A stretch of DNA of 64,000 bases from Ancylostoma caninum (lineage: Eukaryota; Nematoda; Chromadorea; Rhabditida; Ancylostomatidae): the NCBI GenBank assembly GCA_037903475.1, contig JBAJFG010000126.1, positions 496,001 through 560,000 on the forward strand, in the 5' to 3' direction. The translations under genes were made by a program, and so were the position numbers. The notes beneath the pieces are model-generated. The model was not told where the DNA came from. It did no database searches and saw nothing but the letters and a program-made list of their open reading frames with translations. Shown piece by piece: positions 23,311 to 34,030 of the stretch (positions within the stretch are counted from its first letter, which is position 1; every line of letters starts with the position of its first letter).

Positions 23311-24258
23311 AATAGACAGCATACACGGCTTAGCTCGGGTATGCTTTACTAACTGGCATTCTCACACTGATGAGAACGATTGCTAGTGCCGATAAATTCA
23401 TTGCGAATGCCCATAATTTTGGTCGTGTACACATTAGCGAGGCTAAAAAAATCCTTCTACACCGACCCGCAACCGAACAGAAAATGAAGTGATTTCCATG
23501 ATAAACTTATGAAAAAAAAAAGTTTCCATATTCGTACTTGGGTGTTTAGCGTGTCCGATTGATCCAGTAAGCACATTCTCAGCGGTCCCTTTCCAGAATC
23601 TGAGGAAGTTACTGAATCGATGCATGTTCATGCAAAATAATTGTCATATTCGTTTTCATCGTATTGGGAAATCCCTGTAGACACTTGTTCAGCGACCCGT
23701 GCGCGAAAGTAGCTAAAAATCAATAAAACCAACAAATCGATGTTTTTGCAGAACGGTTGTGTTCAGCATAATGGAGAACCACAGTGGACATGTCCTCGGC
23801 TGTCCCCAAGCGGAAATGGGAAAAACATCGATACAGTCAATAAATCGATACCCTGGTGCAAAACGGTTATCATATTCGTGTTCAGCGCCTTGAAGAACCC
23901 CAATGATGTGTCTCCACCGCCTATCGGCAAGGACAAAGAAAACAACAAAATCCATGAATCGATATACTCGTGCAAAACGATTATCATATTCGTGTCCAGC
24001 GTATTGAAGAACCCTAGTAAGCATGTTCTCGCCAGACCCTGAACAAAAATAGCGTAAAATCAATAAAATCGATATAACCGACAACTCAGTCGATATTTTC
24101 TGGCGAAGGGTAGCCGAAAACCTCCGCCGGCCCACGTGGCGCACGTCTGCAAAGTTTGTCCCTGATTGGTTGACTCTCCGCAATTTCTATAAGGAACATA
24201 CATGCATACGTACATACATACATGTACACGCACAGACATTCTACTCTATATATACAGA
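23311..24258 (+). mobile_element. R1 dispersed element, copy 2
   Basis: It begins AATAGACAGCATACACGG, a mutated form of the R1 start, followed by CACTGATGAGAACGATTGC and the tandem ATTCGTGTTCAGCG segments. It ends with CCTCCGCCGGCCCACGTGG, a CTCTCCGCAATTTCTATAAG block, CATA/CA repeats and CTATATATACAGA. It is more diverged than copies 3 and 4 and has no coding capacity. Confidence 0.8.
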
Positions 24259-24284
24259 GGATTATGAATGAGTAGGACCATACG

Positions 24285-25900
24285 GTCGCAGCACTATTGA
24301 AATTACACCGCGCCCATACGCTTCATGCGCGGACAAGCATGCGATCATCAGTGTGATAAAGGGCTCCCACACAGTACCATAGGTCGCACGTATTTTCAGT
24401 TTACCGTCATTCTATTTTTACGGAATTGTAGGTATGAGCAGACACCTTCCCGTCCTCCGTTATCGAGAATGTAGTGGCCTTTGACTAGGACGACGTCTAA
24501 ATTCAGAGTAAAGTGAATTTTGCTGCACTTCGACACTGTCTCGCTGTCAAAGGGATGGAAATTGTTCTACACCTCCTCAGACATTCGGGTGTTTGGAGGG
24601 CCGGCCCACATCTTTTCTCGCGACATGACATTTGCGGGACAAACGCAAAAGTGGGCGGAGTTGGGACGCCTATCCCGCCGTTAGTTGTGCCTTATCCTGC
24701 ATTTGACCTGCTGCGATGCTGCTACGGGGATAGAAGGATTAAGGCAGATCACGTTCTATAGCAACCGTTGACTACAAAAATAATACAAAAATGAGTTCCC
24801 CGGGCACGTATGTGGTTCCTGCGCCAGCGCCCGACGAGTCTGCGGTGTGCGGATTTTCCCGTCCACCCCGCGTCGGCACGCTACCGCATCCCACGCATCT
24901 TGTCTGGCCAAATGGTGCACTGGGCCATAGTTTCAACCGGGCCTCATATGGCCAGACAAGTCCCGTAGGTCTCGTCTACTCTCCGCCACAGCGGTGATCA
25001 GAATAAGCTTTCACAGTTGTCTGCCGGCTTATATACACTTCCTCTGCCACGTGGGAATTGCGAAAAAAAAACAGGGTGCAGGTTAACCTGCATATACCCT
25101 GCCTCATGCGTGCTCACAGCAGGTTTTTCTGCTCCATCCGCACCTTCAGCAAGCATTCCTGCCCCACCCGCGACTACCTGCCGGAAGTCTGCATCGGCCA
25201 AAAATGAGCGGGTTCACCGGCGCTCCAAACGCTCGAATGTCTGTCATTTTTGGCAACTGGAAATTGGTCCAAGCTGGACGTGCATGATTCAAGTTTGTGA
25301 AACTGGGCGTGCACTATTTTCGTGAAAGCACGTGAAGTAGACCAGAGGTCTTCTTCGTAGTCATCCCCTTTTCGAGGCAATGGTTTTATCAGAAATTTGA
25401 GCACGCCACACGCTCCCGAGGTTTGCACTATTGTTTCGAATGGACTTTCGCACATTTTTCATTACCACAAAGTCTTACTTCAAGTACAAAGAGTCAGTTA
25501 CTGTGTCAATAAGCAACAATTTTGCAAAAATTGTTGCTTTCACAAAATCATCTACTTTTTATTTTCTTCATTGCAGACTTCGTGTGAGAGCAATCATTCT
25601 CAATAGTTCGGTGGTAAGTTGAAAAGAACACTTGGAACGCATAGCTCTTGTTCCTTGGATACTGTTTTTCTGTGTTAGTCCCATGCAGCAGCTGTCGTGA
25701 GAACTTATCTCTCATCTGGGCGATAAATCCCCTCATTATATTGAACAATTTTTCTCCGCCATCACTCACAAAAGCAAAGGTGCCTGCGAACGACCGCAAG
25801 TTTTGTGGCACCCACGATTCCCTCCTAGCCACGGAACAAGCAAGCCTTTAACCGAATCGAGAAATTGATCTCGGATGGTGATATTTGAAAAACCGAAGAT
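24285..25900. repeat. Block C duplication, copy 2, with internal R3
   Basis: It is collinear with 14390-15985 except for extra sequence at about 24550-25285, which contains repeat R3. A minus frame (25548-25832, 94 codons) is not preserved in copy 1, which argues against coding. It begins about 30 bases after the end of R1 copy 2. Confidence 0.75.
24580..24998. repeat. R3 dispersed repeat, copy 1
   Basis: It matches 52742-53150 over about 410 bases: GTTTGGAG-GCCGGCCC, CGCCTATCCCGCCGTTAG, CCGGGCACGTATGT and AGACAAGTCCCGTAGG are shared in order. A plus frame starting at ATG 24791 encodes a Pro-rich 68-residue peptide beginning MSSPGTYVVPAPAPDE. The second copy has a matching start (MGSPGTYVLPAPAFDE). 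Function unknown. Confidence 0.8.
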
Positions 25901-26321
25901 CCAAAGTAAAATCATCAGGTGGGAGAACGGAACACTCGAAGAACGGAACATCCCGAATCTAGGTTTACATTAGTCATGCTTTTGAAATGTCTTAGTTTAA
26001 AAACGTCTTTTCCTTTTTTAGTGCCTTCATGCTGAATAATGGCATTTTGATTTTTCACTATTCCTCTGTTTCAACACCTGTATATTTAATTACTACTCTC
26101 ACATCAACGAATAGTAACCAAAGGTAAACAACAAAACATGGATTAGTTTTTTTCTGAAGGTCGTTTTGTTCCCCATGAATTAGTATTCTTCTTGCTTCAC
26201 TGATTATTTCCATAGTACTGTACTCACACCATAAACAGCGTTCGCTACGAATTGTTACAAAAACATGTTTTCCGGGAAGAAATCGAGATAAACATCTCCC
26301 TCTCCAAGAAATTGTCTATAA

Positions 26322-28102
26322 CTAGCGCCCCTTCGGGAAGCTAGAAAGCGAGGTGGGGCAGCCACTTGGGGCATGTGCAAATGCTACGCACTTGCCGAAT
26401 CCCTGGAAAATTGACAAATAAGCGGAACTAATCATTAAATGGGCTAAAATATGGAATCTTTCTTATGAGTTGAGTATGAGCATGACAAGTCCATTCTCCA
26501 TCGTAGGGCGTATTCGTGCGTTTTCCTCACTACTGGGCCAACGCAGACGCGTGTGCGTGTTCCATCGGCGGACCTGTATCTTGTCGTCCTCCACACTACT
26601 GGGCCAAAGCGAACTCGTATTCTGGTATCCTCCACACTATTCGGCCACGGTGGGCCTTTCTTTTAACGTTTTACCTTTTTGGCGTCATTTTCACCGTTGG
26701 GTCACAGCGAACCCGTTCACAGTCGGCTGAACCGTATCCTGGTATTCTCCACTTTATTGAATCACAGCGGTCCCATCCTATGTTAGCGGAACCCTATCCT
26801 GGCATTCTTCACACAATTGGCTACGGCGGGCCCTTCTTCCATCTGGGAGCCGGCATTCTGCGTCTTCTTCGCTGTTGGGCCACGGCGGACCCTTTTTCCA
26901 TCAGTGGACTCTTATCCTGGCATCCCCCACACCATTGGGTAACGACGAGTCTCTATTCGAGGACCCGTACCCTGGCGTTCCCCACACCACAGGGCCACGG
27001 AGGCCCTCTTTCCAGGTGAGGTCCCGCATTCTGGCGTCTTCTTCACGGTTAGGCTAGGCCGGACGCCTGGGCGGACTTGCTCTCTGGCATTCTCACACTA
27101 CTGGATCAAAGAGAGCCCATATCCTGGCGTTCTCCACCGTTGGATCTCGGCGGATCCTTCTTCCATTGCTGGAGCAGCATTCTGGTGTTTTCTTCACTGT
27201 AGGGTCACATCGGACCCTTGTCGCATAGGTGGATTCATATCTTAGCGTTTCTCACGTTACTTTGCCAGAGCGAACCGATCCTATAATGGCGGATGCATGC
27301 TGGTGTGCTCCACACTATTGGGCCATTGAACCGTCGTCAACCCTTATTCTGGTGTTTCTCCTCACAATTAGGCCAAACCGGACCCGCTCTCCATCGGCGA
27401 AGCCTTTCCATCGCCCGTATTCTCGGAGATGAGCCTAAAATAAACTGGCGATGTGATGATAGCGATAGGGGAAACGATGTCCATCGATCGTCACACCACA
27501 TAGGTTATCATCTCTCTCACGTCCGAAGCCTCCTCATTCAGTTTATCCATGTGGAAATCGCTAGCCGCCGTGGTGATCGCGACGACAGCCGGCTGTAGCG
27601 GCGATCGCCACGATTGCTGGCGAAGTCTGGGGATAAAGTTACTCAAAAATTCGTCGATTTTGATCAACTGGTTGATTATTTACACAATTTCACCCTTGCT
27701 AAACTGGAGCGTTTACATTCTGTATGTTAGTGCACAAGCTTCCTAGAAATGAGCGGATATCTTGATTGCACAATGGCATGGAGACCTCACCATGGGACGC
27801 CGCTAATGCATCCACCAAATGAGGCGATCATATAAGTCTGCGTACATTGTGCAGCCTGAAAGCTTGTAAACACTCCCTCACCCCTATGCTGTGAGACCGC
27901 CAGCGAAGGTGATGAAATCACCATCCCGTGCATGCGGGAGAGTCAGCAGTGACGTAATTGGCGAGTCCCAAAGGGAACGTGTCTGAGTCCCTAAAAATCG
28001 GCCATTTCGCCCCACAGTCTGCGCCTCAGGATTGCGGTGTCTATGAGTGCCGCCGCGTATCTCTAGCCGCTCTAGCCCCCTTACGGCGCTTTGTTTAATA
28101 GA
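26322..28102 (-). mobile_element. R2 Helitron-like element, copy 2 (1,781 bp, full length)
   Basis: The termini are the same as in copy 1: minus-strand start TCTATTAAACAAAGCGCC after A, and end GGGGCGCTAG before T (flanks T at 28103 and A at 26321 on the plus strand). The 5' module 27838-28102 is nearly identical to 3840-4113 of copy 1. The central minisatellite is longer and more degenerate (26480-27420). No protein is encoded. Two copies with the same ends but different internal repeat lengths indicate that the minisatellite is part of the mobile unit and changes in size. Confidence 0.65.
26480..27420. repeat. Degenerate minisatellite of about 60 bp inside R2 copy 2
   Basis: Repeated blocks of CACACTATTGGGCCA-type, GGCGGACC and TATCCTGGCATTC recur roughly every 50-65 bases with many substitutions and indels. 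The units are related to the clean array at 3200-3600. Confidence 0.8.
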
Positions 28103-28117
28103 TTTCATATAACAAGT

Positions 28118-28262
28118 TGTGGATATCCTCCTATATACATCCTGGTAGTGCAGCGAAATGTGCTAGATGGCAGACGTGGGGGGCCAGCACGTGATCGCAT
28201 GTTTTCATCATGAGGTTCAGTTATAGACAGTGCTCGCGAGGATGCGAAGCTGACGAGGCGTT
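28118..28262. repeat. R6 dispersed repeat, copy 1
   Basis: It matches 34378-34508: ATCCTCCTAT, CCTGGTAGTGCAGC, CCAGCACGTGATCGCATG and CAGTTATAGACAGTGCT are shared in order. It directly flanks R2 copy 2. Class unknown. Confidence 0.75.
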
Positions 28263-28490
28263 GTGCCGATGTTTCGTCATTGGTGCATGGACGTAGTGGA
28301 ATTCGGGCGCAACCGGGATTTCGCGGTGGGACCAGCGTCCTCTACTGACAGTACTGCAACCTACGGGTGGGACAGTGTTTGCGAGGTTTTCAGGCTGCAT
28401 AATGTACGGATCAGCATTACCACTGTCCTCCTTTTCTGTGCCAGTTTCTAGGTATGTGCAATGAACAAAAGCGTTGTTACCCTAGCAATA

Positions 28491-29791
28491 CAGGGTGCGG
28501 ATTATGCTTACGGGCGCTTTGTTTTGTTTATTTTTCGCTTGAAAACGATCCTCACAATACTGGCAATAATTAATCTTGCAGAGCAGAGGACTTGGAATAA
28601 CTTATCACACTAAATATTCGAAATGTCCTCCCTTGGCTTCTTCATATGCCTTCAAGCGTTTAAGAAAGTTGTTCACAATGCCCGCGACTTGTTCCTCCGT
28701 AATTTCGTTCCAGGCCTGGTTCTGTGCGCGTTTCAATCCGCCAGCAGAGTTGCATCGAGAAGACGAGAACTCGGCTTCCAAGATGTACCATATAGAGAAG
28801 TCCACGGCGTTTGAATCAGGGGAGTTTGAAGGCCAAACTTCCTTCCCCCACGGATCGGGAAACAGCTACCTGCACAGAGCCAAAGTGGTTTTCGCTTTGT
28901 GAGAAGGCGCCCAATCCTGCTGAAGAGTCCATGCCTTTTCATCGAAATGAGACAAGGTCCAAAGAGCGAAGACTCTCTTTCTTCATCATCTTGTTTTGGT
29001 GGAATTCTGCCGTGATCTTCGTTCCTTTTCCAAAGAAAACAAGGAAGTCTTGCCGCTTGCACAGATTCCGCCCAGACCACTACAGAAATGGCGATGGGCT
29101 AGTGTGTGGACGTTTCCAGTTCTTCTAGATTATTCTGAAAGTCGAACGCGGTCGTTGTGGTGATTATGAGGTGATTGAGCGTGTACATTTCCTCATCGGT
29201 AAAAAAGGTCCGACGGTGACGGCCAGCGGCGGCCAAGCTGCGCATGTTCCTAAATTTCTGCAGCCGATTCAACTTCACCTTTTGGTTCAACTAATGAACC
29301 TTCTGTATCTTGAATGAACGAATGTTGAGATCTTCTTTCACGGCTCTTCGGACCGTCTCCTCAATCAAACCCAGATCCAACGTCACCTTCCTCACGGATC
29401 GTTGGGGGTTTCGGAATATTCGCTTCCTTATTGCCTGTCGTGCCCGAAGTCTTGCTTCAGATAACGGGCGGTCTGTTTTGGGAAGATCCTTACAATCTCC
29501 GAGCTGCCTGAAACGTTTGTCGGCATGACGACAAACGCTGTAGACTGTGGAGTGAGGCATTCGAAGCCGCTTTGCGATCTCCGAATTTGGCACATCCTCA
29601 CGATGCAAAGCAATAGCACCACCCGTCTCTATGGAGCTTTTCGACTAATACGCAAACTGTATTTGGGAAAATCGGGTATACTACGTAAATTTGCCTGTAG
29701 AATACGAGCGTAAACATGTGAAGCTCTGAAATTATTACATGATTAGCAAAGGGTTCATGAACCTCTGTCCGGGAACATAGCCCGCACCCTG
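28491..29791 (-). mobile_element. Mariner-type DNA transposon, 1.3 kb, inactive
   Basis: The inverted ends are CAGGGTGCGGATTATGCTTA at 28491 and, on the opposite strand, CAGGGTGCGGGCTATGTTCC from 29791 inward. TA flanks both sides, as expected for Tc1/mariner target duplication. The length is the usual 1.3 kb. It contains one broken transposase gene on the minus strand. Confidence 0.9.
28605..29640 (-). pseudogene. Tc1/mariner transposase pseudogene
   Basis: The product would cut and rejoin transposon ends in the nucleus. Minus-strand pieces in order are a helix-turn-helix segment (29608-29291: SEIAKRLRMPHSTVYSVCRH, then a second with RNPQRSVRKVTLDLGL), the first catalytic Asp in TFFTDEEMYTL (about 29200), the second in TLQQDWAPSHKAKT (about 28905), and the third in SPDSNAVDFSIWYILE (about 28810). 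The last two Asp are 32 residues apart. The C-terminus KRLKAYEEAKGGHFEYL is typical of this nematode/arthropod lineage. A stop at 29291-29293 splits the DNA-binding part from the catalytic part. An in-frame TAG lies 16 codons after the second Asp. At least one frameshift lies between 28.9 and 29.1 kb. It is dead, but all three Asp survive. Confidence 0.85.
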
Positions 29792-30039
29792 TACTGAACT
29801 TCGTGGGGAGTCCCATGTTTTCGAGGCCGCAGAATATCGGTAATTCCAAGTCGGCCCACCCACCCCGAACATACCAAAGGCGCGTCTCCTGTACAGGCAC
29901 AGACTCAATCCTGCAGAAACGGAATACTCACATACGTACGTAAGATAAACGCATTATCACACTTTTTTACAATATTGTTTGTGACCAACTATGTGATTAA
30001 TCAAATTTCATCAATAATATATGAGAATTTCCTAGCTGC

Positions 30040-30620
30040 CATTGCCCTCGAGATTTACAAAGGGTGCACGTGCACTGTGGAGGACAGGTATGCCGAGGCC
30101 CGATAGCGTTGAAAACGCCAATATATAATTGTTCCCGGTGGACAAGGGTGCGCCAGCACTGAGGAAAACGCTGATGTACGGCTCCAACAATGGAGGAGGG
30201 GTGTTCCGGTGCCCACTGTTGTGGAGAACGCATTATTATGGCCTGTCGATGGAGAAGGGGTTTGCGGGGTCCAACAGTGGGGAAAACGTGACGATACCAG
30301 CCTTACGATGGAGGGTGCGCCCAGTATTGTGGAAACTTTTGCATACGGGCACGGGTTTGCCACGCAATAGATACGAGTTCCCCTATTGAGAAGCATGCGT
30401 CTGCGCCTAACTGTGGGAAAACGTCATATGGTGGGTATGTATAGCCGAGCAGGCAGATTGGTAGAATATATGCAACTCATAAAACAGATTTCGTGTTTGA
30501 GCGCATTTAATAATTAGTTCTGCTTCTTCTTAATTTTCTGATTACTTTGAATGTATGAAGATTCAGCACATACATACCTCAAATGGCTGCCCCACTCCAC
30601 TTTCTAGAGTACCGCGCTAG
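30040..30620 (+). mobile_element. R2 3' portion with degenerate minisatellite
   Basis: On the plus strand, degenerate units with GTGGGGAAAACG and GATGGAG motifs (the reverse complement of the R2 minisatellite) run from 30060 to 30420. They are followed by an AT-rich spacer, CACATACATACCTCAAATGG and a terminal GCGCTAG followed by T at 30621. A 5' TCTATTAAAC end is not visible, so the copy is truncated or decayed. Confidence 0.6.
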
Positions 30621-32829
30621 TTATAACAATAGCTACAATACGATCGGCTGTCTACTTGGTGTATTGTAGCACTTTTGTAGCCGTAACGAGGGGAACGAGG
30701 AGTTTCCAACCTGGAAAGACTGTATCAAAAACGGTCACGTTGTCAGACATAGTGTAGAGGAAATGGATGTGGAAAGTTCGCAGCGGAACTCGAATGCGGA
30801 AATAATTTATTAGCTACATTGAAGGGGTACTTCCTAGGCAGCAAAAGTTTCTCTGGCATAAACTTCAAATAGCAAAGGGTATTTTTCCCAAGGTATGAGA
30901 TTTGTTTTGTCGCTGTCTGAGAACTGCCATTCAAGTCATTCTTCCAACCTCTAGCAGAGGTCATGGTATGAACGACGGCTCGTATTACAGAGGTCCCGAA
31001 ATTTTATTGCGGTCAAATCTCAAAAAATCGCTGAACCTGTCCATTGCATGTGCTCCTCTGTTAGTGCTGTAGCACGTTAGCTTATTGTATGCGATCAGGA
31101 AACGATCAACGCATTCGGTTAAGATTAGTTCTTTGCGGGGCGATCGTAAGTATTTACCTTCCCTTATCCTGAACATCGATTTTATACCTACCCTCAGAGC
31201 TCATCTGGAGGGGGAAGCGAGGGTGCAGGAATGCAACCAAGAACTACTCTGTGGTTCAGGGAACATGTGGGGCACTAGACCGTTGATTAGATTTTCTTGT
31301 AAGTAAGGTAAAAGGAAATCGGGTGAGGTATAGTCCTCAAAAATACTTGCCTCACACTTTAGCATCCATCTATTAAGCCGCGCCGCATCATGCATGCATC
31401 ATACATGGTCTGACGTGGCTAAGGAAAGGCTGTAGAGGCATTCGCACACATTGCCCACATATGACGTGGCCCTCTAACTGTCTGCGCACTAGTTTTATTG
31501 GTGGTGGATTCGATTTCAAGATGGGAGGGCACTTCCACGGCATGGATTTGATGGACTCATTAGAAGTGGAACCTTTCTCAGACTCGACGTTCACAGTTAA
31601 CTCCGATGAAAGGGTCGCGTACAGGAATGCATAGGAATGTATGAGAGAAAAATGCGGACACTGCATGGAAATGGTTGGAAAAGAACGATTCTCTGGTAGT
31701 CTTTCCGGGAACTTTTGAAGTTGCTACTGGGAACTGCCTAAGGTATAACATATTGACTGCAGTGGGACTCACGGGCGGATTCCATTTTGGAGGCCATCTA
31801 GGTGTCAAGTCGCCACTTCAAAAATGGGGTTCCCCCCATTGCAATCTCCAGACTCTGTTTCTATGAATTGTTCCATGTGTAAATTTGTATCAAATTGATT
31901 ATACTCCCATGTTCTCAATCAGTATTACAAATAATGATATTTTCTAATTTATTGCCAATATATTGATGCTTTTATTTGATTTATCCTATTTGTTGACATC
32001 CTTTGATTAATTGTCGATAATAATGGTTGAAAAGATACATATAATATGATAATTCATTACTACACATGATATTGCTATCTCTACTCTCTTTATTATTCAT
32101 TGAATAACTTACACTACAATGGAAGAAAATCAGCGAGAATTCGAACCTGGTTCCACGGGATACACTCTTCAAGACGTTGATTGTAGTCACTGCTTTTACG
32201 TGATCGTCATTCATTTTTACACTTGCGTGAGGAACTGATTGTGGAAAAACTTCTTCCCGATAGATTGTGTGTTTGACATGTTTTTTGGAACACCTATGGC
32301 CCATTTACCTGGAGCGTGCACTGCAGATCACGCTCCAATCAAAAGCGACGGAGTGGCGAGAGTCACCTGCTGTGTCGCTTTAGAATAATTTTTTTCTTGC
32401 TGCTAACGTATAGAAAGCTGATTGGCCTCCCTCATGCCACGTCTCCGCCTTCGATTGAAACACCATTTGCAGAGTAGGCTTCAAGGGAACGGAATGTACG
32501 TCGCTGGCAATTCTTGTTCTCCGTGTGCAAGTCACTACTAAGAAAGTCACTACTAGGAAAGCAAAACAATAAATGTACTTGTTTATTGATCCATTACCAA
32601 AGTGTACACATAGCATGATATGTAGCAAAAACAAATAGGACTGCTAACTCCATAGGTTATGGCACACTGGAGACCAGCGGAGTGATTCGAGCTTTCTTAT
32701 CAATGTAGTGAGGTGCAAGAGCCGATGTTGGTGTCGAAGGGGTAGCCCATGGCTTTCGGAATAGCAATTTGATCTCTTCGTGTACAGCCCTGAAAATGGA
32801 AAATTTCATTCCCTTGCAGCGTTATTTTC
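30621..32829. other. Unassigned stretch
   Basis: Several minus frames of 60-108 codons (30743-30964, 30985-31176, 31388-31666, 31981-32304) lack known motifs. AT-rich sequence dominates 31860-32100. I found no element termini, RNA gene or receptor exon here. Confidence 0.35.
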
Positions 32830-34030
32830 ATTGTTCTCTGCAGCGATATTGAACGTCACAACAGTTTAATTGTGAAAGTACAACCGGATTCGGAAATTGC
32901 ATAATGATAGCATGCTTTTTCTAGTAAGGTAATTTCCCAGGGGGAAATTATGCAGAATAGTGCCTGTTCTCGCAAGCAGGTGAATTATTGGTGAGTATTG
33001 AGTTGGTCTTTAATTTATAGACTTTCTCAAACGTTCTTCTGTCTTTTAAAGGTTCCGTTTTTCAATGGTTTCGTTCTTTTCCTTCTCGAGAACGTTTCCA
33101 AAAATTCATGAGCTCTCGGGGCTGCTTCCGAGTGCAATGCAACGAATGCTGTTTTCTTGCTTTCCTCAACATCAGGATATGGAAGCATATTTTCTGTACG
33201 AAACGTCACTGGAATGTGTGGAATGAGCATCTGGGGAAGGGAGCATTTGTGGAAAAGCCCAAGAATACTTCCGCTTGGTGCCATTCTCTCCTGTTTACTG
33301 AGGCATTATTTAGAAGAGCAAGGCGTGACGCGCTGCACGGGCAGAATTAACAAATGTAGGAAAGGCAATTCGCGCAAGTAATTAAGGTGTATTCCACACA
33401 AGGAAATGCCTACAGAGAACGATTCAATAAAGTATCGTAGTGCTAAACGCACAAGAAATTTCTATTTTAAAAGCATGAGAAGACTCACTTGTTCCAAATG
33501 AGGTAAGGCATGATGATCGCGACGGAGTAGAAGAGGTTCGATATATCTTTCACAAGGACTCCAACTGGACCGCGAAGGGGGATAATCACCCACGCTACGA
33601 AGAAGCAAATTTCTATTGCCACCATTATGATCACCTGAAATTAAACTTGATAAATTTTACAGATATCCAGTCGATTAAATGAAGCGAACTCTGCATATCC
33701 ATTTCAAATTACCTAGTCTACGTTTATATGGTTTTTCTTCACATGATAAGTGACTTGTGAAGGTATTTAGCAGTGATGACAATTTTTTTCTTATTTTCAC
33801 TGACGCGAAGTGGTAGTGAGTGGTAGTGATTTTATTGAAGACAAAATAAATATCATATGTCCGTTCGTAAAAATTTATGATTTTCAAGTTGCAGTTTTTC
33901 TCTATTCTATAAGCTTTTGGAAAAGTACAAATGCACTGAGACAGGTAGCAGAGCGGCCGAACTAGTAAAAGCCCCTACCCCTACTACGACCTTTCGATAC
34001 AATGAGCATGCTTAACGATCTAGTTCGTAA
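32830..34030. repeat. Block B, part 1 (paralogue of 17430-18600)
   Basis: It aligns with block A from GGAAATTGCATAATGATAGC-type sequence through receptor exons 7 and 6 to ATGAGCATGCTTA at about 34020. Homology to block A then stops and resumes at about 44110, so roughly 10 kb was added between these points in B, or lost in A. Confidence 0.85.

Noticed and set aside
23360..23410. Hammerhead ribozyme core in R1 (CTGATGAG present in copy 2)
   Set aside because: The expected GAAA after stem II reads GATAAA, no self-complementary stem II can be drawn, and copies 3 and 4 read CTGAGGAG and TTGATGAG. The catalytic core is not conserved.
31360..31395. Possible R2 5' end (TCTATTAAGCCGCGCC)
   Set aside because: Only the first eight bases agree with the R2 start, no subterminal module follows, and the nearby 3' end at 30620 lies upstream rather than downstream.
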